The notes under the pieces: model-generated
Seen by the model: the letters and a program-made list of their open reading frames with translations, nothing else
Told to the model about the DNA's origin: nothing
Databases searched by the model: none
Translations under genes and position numbers: made by a program
Shown here: piece by piece, positions 46,471 to 58,256 of the stretch
How positions within the stretch are numbered: the first letter of the stretch is position 1
How the letters are laid out: the number at the start of each line of letters is the position of its first letter
Assembly (NCBI GenBank): GCA_944548615.1
Contig: OX155979.1
Coordinates: 13,197,766 to 13,261,765, forward strand
Reading direction: 5' to 3'
Source: Micropterix aruncella
Taxonomy: Eukaryota; Arthropoda; Insecta; Lepidoptera; Micropterigidae
Length of the DNA stretch: 64,000 nt

Positions 46471-46852
46471 TTTTAAACTATTAATTTATTATTTTAAAGA
46501 TTATTAAATTCTCTTCTATACAAAACTAAAAAAAATAGAAAAACTACTCCCTGTTTACTTTTTTGTTTCAGGCAAAATTACGCTCGCTATTACTGGCGCA
46601 AACAGATACCGTCATTTCTGCAGCGGCAGAAACATTTGCAATTCAATACCTCAAAAACAGTTTTTTTACTACTACAATAAAAAAAAACACATGTTAATCA
46701 AAGTGATAGAGAAGATTCATGATCAGATTTTAACTTAAAATATTAATAAAACACGAAAAACAATTTTTTTCGTTGGCTTCTAAACCAGGTTACCCCCCCC
46801 CCTCTCCCCTTAATTGAAAAAAAATCGAGTAATTTACTGTTATCATTCTTTA

Positions 46853-48265
46853 TTAACCCCTCACGTTGCGAGGTAAAAACTCACCTATCACTTTTGCGCG
46901 CGACACATTCGCGCAAAAAATCGACGCGAGTCAACGGCCTTGAGAAAAACGATCATAACTTTTAAACCACTAAACGGATTTAAAAAAGATAAAGAGAAAA
47001 ATGATCGCATTGAAATTTGACATATAAAACATTATAACCTTATCTCGTAAAACAATTAAGATAATAATGAATAAATATTACAAAATTGGCAAACTGAAAA
47101 AACTCGCCTATAAAATCATTTCGATTTTTTTGTCACAAAATACGTAAAATATGCAAAAATTGTAAATACAGTTATGTTCTTTATTAAATACTTTACCAAA
47201 ACGATATTTTTTTTTTACCTATTTGCATACAAAAATATTTATTTATTCAGCCAAGAAAAATTTTATGTATTCTCGTAAAAAAAAAATTTTTTAATTTTTA
47301 ATTTGTGACTACTTATGGTATTTTTTTATATGAAATTCTTTCAAAATAACTTTATTACTACATCACACTTCTTAGAAATCACACCAGAACTTTGAGCTTT
47401 GTCTGATATTATAGAAAAATCTAAAGTTTAGAGAGTTTCCGCGTCCGAACTTAATAATAAACTTTGAATGCCCATAATATAAAATTCGTAAGATTTTTTC
47501 TATTATATTGTCTTAGCATAGACTTATTATATGTCTAATAACTAATTACTATACTCCAAAGAGTCACATTTCATCGAAAAACTATGGAAAATCGCACTTT
47601 ATTCTCTCATAGTAATTATCAAAAGAAGTTTCTTTGCGCGATTCAATTTACAAAACAAGATATAATTTTCAAAATACTCCTAATTATGTGATAACTTAGG
47701 ATGTAAATGAAACAATACTTATTTTGTTAGTAAATTAAAGCGATATTACGTCATATTTCGCAATATATCAGGATATTTCATAAACATTACAAAATAATAA
47801 CAACCATTTTTTCGCGAGCCGTTTGTTGTTGCCAAAGTGTTTTCTTTGAAAATTCGTGAAAAACAGCAAATGGACTCTTTCAATTGAGTAATAATTATGC
47901 CTAAACTACTTAAAAATGGAAATTACTCACTTTTATCCCGTAAACACTGCACTTATATCCACAAAACACTGTACAAAACAAACATTTCGCGGAACTACGC
48001 GGCCGCCGCGCGCTGGCCGATCGAGACTGCCGTCTGACGTTTATGCTGACTTTTTAATTAGCCGATCGATATTATCGCCGCTGGCCGCCGGATTAAAGAT
48101 TATTCGGCCATGTATTTCAGCCGTCAGAAAGCATAAAGTACGACGATTCGAATCGTAAATTGCATTTTTCGCAGCGGCGAGCGCGATGTCCCGTAGCGGA
48201 CGTTACGCATTGTAGGCGGCCGCCATACATGTCCCCAAATGGATGTTACGTGCTGTGCGGGTTAA
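46853..48265 (-). mobile_element. TTAA element family F, copy 2
   Basis: 1413 bp, collinear with 20561-21974. From the right end: TTAACCCGCACAGCACGTAA, with dyads at 28/29 and 71/72 (GTCCGCTACGGGAC). It shares its right TTAA with the next element. Confidence 0.8.
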
Positions 48266-48595
48266 CCCTTCAGCTACTTAATGACCAAATTTGGTTGCAC
48301 ATCAGAACACCGTTGACTACGTAACGACCAATATTGGCGGCTTGCTCCCGGAGCGCACAGTAATATTATTTTCTAATTCGAACGCATCCTAAAGTCCATA
48401 CCAAATATCTCATTATTACCATAGATACATAGACGGCCGCTAGAATAATTTCGGGCGTCATTTCGCGGATTGTCAAACATCATCATTTTTTTTCTCTCGA
48501 GAAATCATAAAAAAAAATATTGGTTTTTATGAGCTTATATCTAAATATTTTTGTATGTAAATAATCAAAACGAAATATCACCTCTGATAGAGAAG
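48262..48595 (+). mobile_element. TTAA element family GH, left part
   Basis: TTAACCCTTCAGCTAC, then palindromes ACCAAATTTGGT at 23-34 and CCAATATTGG at 67-76. Collinear with 5965-6500 and then truncated. Confidence 0.75.
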
Positions 48596-48779
48596 AAAAA
48601 AAGAGATCTGATCAAAAAGAAAAAAAAAAAGGATGTAGTTGTGACACACCCAGTCTGTTCCGTAATTTACTCCAGACCATTCCAAATGTTGAGAAGTCTT
48701 TCAATTATACAGAACTGGCCAGACAAGTGTAATTCCGACTACTTTTGGCATGATTTATAAGATGACATATGGATAATAT

Positions 48780-49068
48780 TGTTACGTGGATAGGCAGCAG
48801 AAGATGCAAAAACATAGTAGAACACTCAACTTGATTTATTACAAAACTATTACAATACTCTTCAAGCGACAAATACCCTTATACACACTTCAATATACAC
48901 TATTTAGTTCTAAAATCGTTTGCACTACTCAATACTTTCGCGCCGAAACAGCGCCACTAGCGGTTGTTAGTGTTAGTTAACTCTTATCCTGTTGTGAAAA
49001 TAAAGCGGATCTCCCCGACAACTGACAATAACGATTTTCGGGGGAAATCCCTTCATGGTAGTGTTACA
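48780..49068 (-). mobile_element. Possible solo LTR
   Basis: In reverse it starts TGTAACACTACCATGA and ends CCTATCCACGTAACA, with an AATAAA in the body. No clean target duplication was found, so tentative. Confidence 0.35.
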
Positions 49069-49377
49069 ACTTTATTTAGTAGTAAATAGATTTGGATTGG
49101 GAGAAAAAAATGCAATGAAATGGTAAAACTCCGAAAAAACTCGAAATTCCCCAAAAAAGACCGAAAATCCCCGAAAAAACCCAAAATAGCCCAGTGGGTA
49201 GATATTTTTTGATAAAACCCGGGTTTTTGCCAACCCTGAAAGGCTGCGATGGTAATATTTATTCTTTATTTTGTTAGCACACTAGTAGTTCTGTTTGCGT
49301 CATTGCGACATCTGTGGCATCACTGTGCGGTCTTTAGGCTAAGAGAAAGGAGTGAAACGGTGTAAATTGCTACTCAC

Positions 49378-49521
49378 TTCCTGCGTCTGTGGCGGTAAGC
49401 CGAGAACCGAACGAATGCTGCTATCGGTCGTTCGGCACATTTCTCGAAACTCGAAGAAGTCGTCGATTTTGTCCACGCACAGTTCGCACACCAAAGGCGG
49501 CATCTTGTCATTCTCCTTCAC
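49378..49521 (-). CDS. Exon 2: second half of ZAD
   Basis: Encodes residues 62-109, with the second cysteine pair CELC (C73, C76) followed by the helix VDKIDDFFEFREMC that is characteristic of ZAD. The acceptor is TATATTGCAG and the donor is GAA then GTGAGT; both junctions are phase 0. It lies more than 10 kb from exon 1, with only transposon sequence seen between. Confidence 0.9.
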
Positions 49522-49559
49522 CTGCAATATAAGAAAAACCACCCCAGTAAGTAAATAAT

Positions 49560-51420
49560 CATAATAATAAGCAATTTTTGTAAAGTAGTGGTTATAATAA
49601 ATGAATTCAATTAGAAATTAAAGAAATTAAAATAGAAATTAATAATATTTTTTTATGTCGACACATTTATTGAAGGGAGAAAAGGATATAAGGGCAAACT
49701 AGGAGAAGATAGGGGGGTGGAGGGTGGGGTGGGGGGGGGGGCGGGTATTTACAGCATGAGTTTTTAATTAGTGACACCCTTGAAATGGGTGAGTCAGTAC
49801 AAGCAAATAAGTCAATAAATTGTTGAATCAAATAATATAATAAAACTATTTTAAAATTACATTTTATTCCAAATTATTTACAACAGTTTGAGAATTAATC
49901 AGCTGTTTAGTTTGACCTTGCTTATGTGCCTAGGTCGTTGAACTCGGCGGCATTGAATGGCGTTCAATACCACAATAGTCCGGAAGCAAGGCCACAGATG
50001 GCGCTGCACTGTTATTCTGAACAGTGCAGCGTCATCGCAGTTGGGGCGTCGCTACGTGGGCGTCCTGCGCGTAAATATATTGAACCTAGGCTGGCAGGAA
50101 CGAATACAAAACCTCTCACTTTATCCATCGGAATCAATAGTTGGCTTATCCATTCGAATGTTTCTATCTACAAATGAGAAGACATCACATCGGTTCTTCT
50201 TCTTCTCTTCATTTTAATTTTGGATAAAGATTTCCTTCGCAACCGAATACCTTCCACTTAACATGACCGTCCCAACCATAGGGCGAAGTCAAATACGGGA
50301 TTTTAAACCACTCCCTGCAGAAGCGAGTGAGCTACCGAGGTATCCCGAGACGTCGTTTCCTTTCCCGTAATCAAAGGCAGCCTCCCAGGCGGAGGGAGAC
50401 CCTTTGCATTTGGTATATGATCTTGCAATCTATTCTTACGTGTTTTTTTTTTTTTTTAGTAGTCTTTATTCATAAAAACGATAAAAATTGCATGTCACAG
50501 TTCCCCACTAAGGCTAGTGCATTTTCAGTGGGTAACTAACAATAAGATGTTCATATCTAACTTATATTATCTATTACCTATTAAACTTATATTAACTATT
50601 ATAACTTTTTACGTTAAGTAGATGTATTTACTTCCTAACCTAACCTAAACTAACCTATATTTCCTATAATAACTAGCTGAATATACACTTATAAATATTT
50701 ACAGTAAACAAATGATTTTCCACTAAATTAATACACCTACTTCATAACCTAACCTATACTAATTATCTTGGTATACACTAAATATGTGTACTTACTTTGT
50801 TTACAATTACAATAATAAATGATTACACTAATAAAATGATTTACACTAGATATCTATTATTATTATTATTATTATTAGTTTATTCATTCAAAACATAAAT
50901 TTACAATTTTATTAGTTGCAGAATCTGCCTAACTAGGCCATAGCCCGTACCAAGGAAAACTCTATGTATGGCGAAGATTTATTCATGTGTACATAATATT
51001 AAAATCAAAAATACAAAATATGATAAAACATAAAATAGATAAGCGAATTCAAATTAAACTTATAATTATATTTAATATGTTGATATAGCATGGTCATGGA
51101 AATAAATATTAATACAAAATGTCGTAATATGAAGTTTGTAGAACAAACAAATAAATAGTATTTAAATATAAAGTGTATGCAATGTATGACAATATTAATA
51201 ATGCAGACCTTTACTTTAAAATATGGCTTATTGCCTTTTCCACCTCATTTCTACCAAGTTGAAGTAAATGTTGTGTAATTTTAGATTTTAATTGGATTGA
51301 CTTAGTATGTTGGCATGTTTTTATAGATTCTTTTAGTTGTTTTTATAGATTCTTTATACTTATGCACTAACATTAGCTAACTTGACTAGCTTGGTTTAAC
51401 CTAGTTATTCTACATAGTGA
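49560..51420. other. Intron with G-run, short hairpin and LINE-like tails
   Basis: 49711-49742 is a G-rich tract. 49997-50036 is a tight hairpin. 50160-50440 is a moderately GC-rich piece of unknown type. 50440-50900 and 50900-51000 look like reversed retroposon tails (T-run; ATT repeat). No coding sequence. Confidence 0.45.
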
Positions 51421-51715
51421 TGTTAACCCTTCGAGTAGCGGCATAATTTCACGGCAGACCACGGCAATTTATTGGAATTTCTTGCAATATCGCTGCGTTC
51501 GACAAAAAGTACTATAACTATAGAACTACTATAGCAATCATAAAAAAAATTATTGTGCAATGATTGCATTGAAATTTTATAAATAGAATTTTGAAATCTC
51601 ACTTTGCAAAACAATCAGATAATTATAACTAAATATGGGAAGTCAAAAAAGTGAAAAAAACGGCATTTCTAACTTGTACTTGTCTTAAGGAAAAATACGA
51701 AACCATATTTATTTC

Positions 51716-52660
51716 CGCCTCCAATGCACTGGAAGGTAATGCTCTATGACTGGACGCCAGAGATGCTGAAATTTTATTTGAATGCCTTTCAGCATACACT
51801 TCCAGACCCCAGTAACCTCGCTCGTTGGAGCTTTGCCGAGGATAGTTCTTGTCCCCTCTGTAGCAATACCCCTTGCACAGCTAGACACATTCTAGCTGGC
51901 TGCAAGGTGGCCTTAGATCAAGGACGGTACACTTACCGCCATGACAAAGTTCTCGCTGTTATTCGCGAGGTAATTAGTCTCTCAGTGGCTCGTGCCAACA
52001 AGGGTTTGACAGTATCCTCCAAACCCCCAATACAGTTTGTGCGGGATGGCTCTAAAGGCAAAAAACATTTAACTACAAAACCTTTCTCAATAATCGAGAA
52101 AGCTACAGATTGGACTCTGGAGGTTGATTCGGTCTCTAAGCAGTATAAATTCCCTGAAAGTCTCGGATGCACAGCCCTCCGTCCAGATATAACTCTTTAC
52201 TCTCTATCTCGGAAGGTGGCTCTTATTGTAGAATTAACTGTTCCATGGGAATCAAATATCCCAAAAGACCACGAGTACAAATTAAATAAATACCATGATC
52301 TTGCAAATGCCGTAACCCGGAACGGCTTCACTGTTCACCTTCACGCGGTGGAAGTTGGCGCTCGTGGCCTGCCAGCTAAATCTCTATTTCACCTCTTTAA
52401 AGATCTTGGCCTTTCCAGAAAAATAATCAACTCTTTCTTAGAAAAATTATCTAAAACTGCGATTTGCGCATCTCAAATTCTATGGCTTCGAAGGGGGAGT
52501 GAATGGGTGGCAAGGTGAACGCTCACATGTGGCAAGACAGCTGTCCTAAACCTACCACAGCCGGTTCGTAAGTCCGGAATCCACTGCTCACCCCCCAGAA
52601 GTGTAAAAAATAGTATTATGATGGGCCCGACTCCGGTCGGTGAATTCCATGGCAGCTCCG
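51716..52660 (+). pseudogene. Family C LINE C-terminus, copy 2
   Basis: 264 open codons: MHWKVMLYDWTPEMLKFYLN, zinc knuckle CPLCSNTPCTARHILAGC, and endonuclease RPDITLYSLSRK..IVELTVPWE. The stop is at 52518. It differs from 40598-41475 by only a few bases over the shared part. Confidence 0.87.
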
Positions 52661-53160
52661 CAAACCTAATGCTCAAACAAATGTGTTTAGAACAATCCGT
52701 CAACCACTGGAACAACACGCCAGGGTTGAATCATTCCAAAGCGCTCATTAAGCCTTACGACCGTAAGACGGCCCGTGAGGCCCTATCGCTAAATAGGAAC
52801 AATCTACGCATACTGGTAAGGGCGCTCACGGGGCATTGTGGCCTGAACAAACACATGTTCAACCTCAAGCTCAAAGACACAAAAATGTGCAGGTTCTGCC
52901 AAGGGGCAGAGGAAACTCCCCAGCACCTCATGTGCGAGTGTGGCCCGCTGATGCGTAAAAGATACAACCACCTGGGTGGTCACTACCTCCAACCTGAGGA
53001 GGTAAAACAATCTGGCGCCAAAAGCCTGCTGCGGTTCTTGAATGACACGGGGCTTAGCGCAGAACTATAGTAGGTGGCGAGCACAATAGATCAGCAATGG
53101 TCGCAGTGTTACAAGGCTCATAAAGACCTTAGAAAAGCCCCACTCAACAAATAAAAAAAA
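52661..53160 (+). pseudogene. Family D LINE end, copy 2
   Basis: Open over the last 120 codons: LVRALTGHCGLNKHMFNLKL, CRFCQGAEETPQHLMCECG, ending LNDTGLSAEL. It begins abruptly after the family C 3' terminus. The tail is AATAAAAAAAATAAAA. Confidence 0.85.
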
Positions 53161-55997
53161 TAAAATATATCTGGACGCAGGGCTGTGCATCCGAGACTTT
53201 CAGGGAATTTATACTGCTTAGAGACCGAATCGACCTCCATAATCCAATCTGAAGCTTTCTCGATTATTGAGAAAGGTTTTGCAGTGAGATGTTTTTTGCC
53301 TTTAGAGCCAAACCGCACAAACTGTATTGGGGGTTTGGAGGATACTGTCAAACCCTTGTTGGCACGAGCCACTGAGAGGCTAAGTACCTCGCGAATAACA
53401 GCAAGGACTTGGTCGTGGCGGTAAGTGTACCGTCCTTGATCCAAGGCCACCTTGCAGCCAGCTAGAATATATCTAGCTGTGCAAGGGGTGTTGCTACAAA
53501 GGGGACATGAACTATCCTCGGCATAGCTCCAACGAGCGAGGTTACTGGGGTCTGGAAGTGTATGCTGAAAGGCATTTAAATAAAATTTCAGCATCTCTGG
53601 CGTCCAGTCATACAACATTACTTTCCAGTGCATTGGAGGAGGAATGCAAAAGTCTCCAATTGTTGTCCAATCATTCTGGCATTGAAGGCCAATAGCGTAA
53701 GCCATACTATTGCTGTCGTAATCTCCCCGCAAGAGAGACTTCTTCAAGTCCACGTCGCTCGTGGTTGTACTGCCATACCCCAGACCAGTGCCATTCTGGC
53801 TGATTCCAGTAAGGAACTTTTTGTGGAAGTCAACGCGGGCTTGTAGATCATTTTTCTCACTACAGCCACTTACTACGTGCTTCGATATTGCCGGATCCTT
53901 GGAATTGCTTAGAATCGAATTTTTGGTTATTCTGGAGTTGGCGTAGAGCAGAGAGGGCAGTTTTAGAGCTAGCCCAAAATTGTGTTTGGACCTGAAGAGA
54001 GTCGAGGGGTCAGCTGGTTTGGCTAAGGACAACCAGGATTTTAGACTAGCTGTCACCAGTGCATCCAGACGAGACAGTTGGGTTTTGGTGAAATCGTAAA
54101 TAAGAAAGGGCCATGACAAATGTGAAGTTAGATAGTTGTCATAGATCCAAGCCTTACGAGGGCCAGAAATTAGCAGTGCATCTATCTTTTCCAGGCAACT
54201 ACTGAAATGTTCTATAACATGATCGTCAGAGAGGTCTTTTCCCTGGCAGGTGATTTTTCTGCCAAGAAATTTAAAGTGGTTATTTGGGTCTATAAGGGAG
54301 ATAATAGAGCCCTTATAGATCAATTTTGGGTCATAGGACGTAAATTTTGTGCCTATGCGGGCGAGTCCAAGGCAAAAACATTTGGAGGGCTTCACTTTTA
54401 TACAGCCTGACCAGTCGCAGAACAGCTCCACTTTCTGTAATAGCAGGGAAAGCTGCTTGGGGCTCCTGGTGATAAAAGTTAGGTCGTCGGCAAAAGCGAG
54501 GCACGACGATGTGTATTGGCCATCTGTTTTAAAACGGTAACCCCACTTCTTGTCGAACTGGGTCAGGCTTTCCAGCAGTATATTGAAAACGATATTGAAT
54601 ATCGTCGGAGAAAGGCAACAGCCCTGAAACAGTCCAATTGAATATGATATAGAGCGGGTAGTCCATTCTTGCGTTTTGACATGGAACGTCAGACAGTTGT
54701 AGTAGGAGGCTACAATGTCACGCACCACAGGTGGGAAGTTGTACCAGCGGAGCGCAAAGTGGAGGAGACTGTGCCGAACTGACCCAAAGGCATTCTCTAG
54801 GTCGAGCCAGCATACATTGATTTGGCGTTCGTGCTATCTCGCATCCTTAATGGCAGCAGCCAAGAGAGAATTGTGCTTGAGGCAGCCTGAGAAGCCTTTT
54901 TGTACTGACACTCCAAGGTACTCGTTCCAGTGCATGAATTCGCTCATCCTCATGTGGACTATGCCAAAAAAGATTTTGGCCACAGTATCTGTCAGAGCAA
55001 TGGGCCGAGCGTCCTTTGGTCCGGTGCAAACTGGGACCTTCGGAATTAAGATGACTGTCGCTCGGCCGAAATTCTGTGGGACTACACCGCTATTCCATAT
55101 ATGTCGGAAGATGGATCCTAAATATTGCAGAAGGCAGGGGCACTTTTTATACACTAAGTAGGGAATACCATCGGGACCTGGAGTAGAGCCCAACGGCTTC
55201 CTTTGCATTTGATTTAAAATCTCATCTAGAGATGGGGGTTGAGAGGCGAAAGCTACTGTAGGAAGGTGCGGAGGTTTAATGCCCGGAGGAGGGCTGTACG
55301 TATGGAGCCGCATTGGATCCTCATAAGTGGTCGAAAAGTATTCCGTGGCTATTTCTTCCGGGATTTGGATTGTGCCCTTAGCGACAGACAAAACCTTTTT
55401 ACTGTAGTTAAAACGGTTTTTGTCAAACCGGGATTCCTCTTTGGACTTGAGAAATGCTTCTTTGCGCTTGTTGTTTTGCGTTGCTACGCTCTGTATCAGT
55501 TTGAGTATAGAGCGGTACGCGCGCGAGAAGTTGTGGCAGAGGGCCTTATCTCCGGCTTTCTTGGCTTCACGTAGCTGGCGACGAAGTAGCCGCTTCTGCC
55601 TACGTAGCTTTGCTTTGAATGCGTTTTCTCTGTGAACCGGGTCGACATGGGTAGATTTTGGGTAAACACCCGAGAAGTATTCATGGACCGCCACCTGGAA
55701 GGACGACAGTTGAACACTGGCAGGGGCATTACGGTTCACAGAGTGGTCAAGGATTGTAGTTAAATTACTATTGTGAAATTCCCAATCCTCTTTTGCAAGT
55801 GAAGGGAATTTTAGAGGAGGGAAAGATATGATTGGCGCAGGTCGTGGAGACCGGTCGGGTGACAAACTGCGGGCAGATGTGGAGTCTAGGGACGTGTGAG
55901 GTTCGACTCTGTCCGTGACTCCTTGCGACGGTTTAAGACACTGCTGTGCAGCGTCGCTATCACCATGCCCAGCAATGTGCTTGTTTAGCCAATAAAA
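53118..55997 (-). pseudogene. R2-type (restriction-endonuclease) LINE with one internal stop
   Basis: One minus-strand frame runs from about 55997 to 53118 with a single TAG at 54834-54836. In order: a zinc-finger-like FYWLNKHIAGH at the start, a basic region, RKPLGSTPGPDGIPYLVYKK, RATVILIPKVP, RPIALTDTVAKIF, CWLDLENAFGSVRHSL (first Asp), LFQGCCLSPTIFNIVFNILL, SCLAFADDLTFI (FADD) and FKFLGRKI. Then the zinc knuckle CPLCSNTPC and the start of the endonuclease, cut at ALRPDI where family D sequence begins. Clade (R2, Hero or similar) not resolved. Confidence 0.9.
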
Positions 55998-56489
55998 TTT
56001 TTGATTTCCCGAAAAAAAAAATTATGATGTTTGACAATGGAAATTATTCTAGCTGCCGTCTATGTATCTATGGTCATAATAAGATATTTGGTATGGATTT
56101 TAGCATGCGTTCGTATTAGAAAATAATATTACTGTGCGCTCCGGGAGCAAGCCGCCAATATTGGTCGTTACGTAGTCAACGGTGTTCTGATGTGAAACCA
56201 AATTTGGTCGTTAAGTAGCCGAAGGGTTAATGTAATTTAGCCTAATAGAATGTTTACTTGTTATAGTTATGCTAATGCTTTTACATATTTATGCTAATTT
56301 ATACTAATAGAGTTTTTAATTTCTCCGTTATATTTATATTATATATTATTTTAATTATTTTAATTAGCTCACCTGGGTAAGTGCTTAGTAGTATAGGTTT
56401 CAATGTTTTCTTTAGTAAGTATTTACTGATTGAGTTGACTAATTTTATAGATTAATTTTGGAACAATAAAAATAAAATACAAACGGAGC

Positions 56490-57115
56490 TGCCATGGAAT
56501 TCACCGACCGAAGTCGGGCCTATATCGGGACTACATCATATAGTGTTATTACACTTCTGGGGGGTGAACAGTGGATTCCGGACTAACGACCGGCTGTGGT
56601 AGGTTTAGGACAGCCGTCTTGCCACATGTGAGCGTTCACCTTACCACCCATTCAGAAGCCATAGAATTTGAGATGAGGAAATCGCAGTTTTAGATAATTT
56701 TACTAAGGAGTTCATTATTTTCCTGGAGAGACCAAGATCTTTAAAAAGGTGAAACAGAGATTTAGCTGGCAGGCCACGAGCGCCAATTTCCACTGCATGA
56801 AGGTGAACAGTGAAGCCGTTCCTGGTGATGGCATTTGCGAGATCATGGTATTTATTTAATTTGTACTCGTGGTCTTTTGGGATATTTTATTCCCATGGAA
56901 CAGTTAATTCTACGATAAGGGCCATCTTCCGAGATAGAGTAGAGTTATATCTGGACGCAGGGCTGTGCATCCGAGACTTTCAGGGAATTTATACTGCTTA
57001 GAAACCGAATCGACCTACAGAATCCAATCGAAGCTTTCTCGATTATTGAGAAAAGTTTTGTAGTGAAATGTTTTTTGCCTTTAGAGCCATCCCGCACAAA
57101 CTGTATTGTGTTCTA
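56490..57115 (-). pseudogene. Family C LINE 3' end, copy 4
   Basis: A reverse copy covering the nuclease domain and 3' untranslated region, with indels (for example near 56660), so inactive. Confidence 0.8.
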
Positions 57116-57119
57116 GTTC

Positions 57120-57580
57120 TATAGCCGTAATAATTATTTTGCTTGTTATATATTTGCTGATTGAGTGTGCGGCTGGCGCCTAATTAAATTAAAAGGCGCC
57201 TAAATAAACTTATTGCTAGCACAACGTAAGTCATTTTAGACAACCTTCAGTAATAATTTTAAAATTATACGAAGATGTTAATTTAATTTAAGCGGGACAT
57301 ATAACAATATGATATATTTCTTTAGTGCCAGCCAACAAAACTGAAATCAAAGTGAATACATCACGAGTCGTAAGGGCACGGATATGGTCGCCAGATGCTC
57401 TGCTACTCGGCCTACGCAGATATACAAACGCTAGAAAGTCACCAGCCTTCACCTGCGCGTAATGCTAACCAAAGGGGTTCATCGGGACAAACCCCTCTGC
57501 CCACATTCCTTGCACCCTCTTCCCGCATTGCCTGTAGCTCGAGAGTAAAGGTACTGGTTGGTATACTGTGATTAAGGTCT
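57120..57580. other. Intron, nothing recognised
   Basis: No repeat partner in the window and no coding signal. 57582-57628 is repeat P. Confidence 0.4.
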
Positions 57581-57628
57581 ATGACACTCAGGACGACATA
57601 ACAATTCTAACAATACCACACAGCTAGG

Positions 57629-58256
57629 GTTGTCGAGTACAGCGGGCGAGCCCGTCACCTCAGGAAGTTTTAACGATTAGTCGGTCTATCTCCCTGGAGT
57701 GAGCGCAGAAGACTTGGACAAAACGGTACACCGTCTAGCTCCGCCACAAACCCGTAAGAGGCCAACGCCTTAACCGCGAGATAGCCAGGAGTGTTACCTG
57801 GCGGGCTTACACTCACGCCCTTACTTCCAATTGCGATCAGATTACTCCAGTCTCTCGATTGGTTACGAGTTCGAGGTCGCTTGCGCGGTGTAAACCGAAT
57901 CTATCGCGGACCACAGCGTCCTTTGCCCGGCTGTTCACCCAGGATCGGGTAGCCGATGGTCATTTCAAGAGCAGTCGCCGTAAGGTCTGCAACCACCCCC
58001 GCTCGATAGGAAACAGTACTGTTTCCAGACTCCCCCGACTGTTAGCCAGAGTGCGCGATCGATTGGCTTATGCCGCACGGTGCGCAGACCGTCCAGGAGC
58101 GCCAGAAGGTTGAATCCCAGGGGAAACTAACCATAAGGCCAGAGTCCTACCCAGGCTCGCACTTCATGCGTGGAGGCCGTCGGATAGGTGTTGACCCGTG
58201 AGTGTGACCAACCCTGAACAGAATGGGTCTTCGTGGCCAACTCAGCAAGGGCCCCT
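57629..58256 (-). mobile_element. GC-rich retroposon family B, full reverse copy
   Basis: Flanked by AACAATACCACACA at about 57615-57628 and 58257-58270. Same ends as 1635-2238 in reverse. Its target is repeat P. Confidence 0.72.

Larger units (their letters stand above)
51423..56230 (-). mobile_element. TTAA element family GH split by a 4.3-kb retrotransposon cluster
   Basis: The right end of the family (CGAGTAGCGGC) lies at 51423-51715 and the palindrome-bearing left end at 56005-56230, both bounded by TTAA, in reverse orientation to 5965-6818. Everything between 51716 and about 55998 is inserted LINE sequence. Confidence 0.75.

Noticed and set aside
48780..49068. Endogenous retrovirus or errantivirus
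   Set aside because: At most a solo LTR. No gag, pol or env coding sequence and no clear target duplication.
53118..55997. Canonical R2 in ribosomal DNA
   Set aside because: No rRNA sequence flanks it; it is inside a TTAA transposon in an intron.
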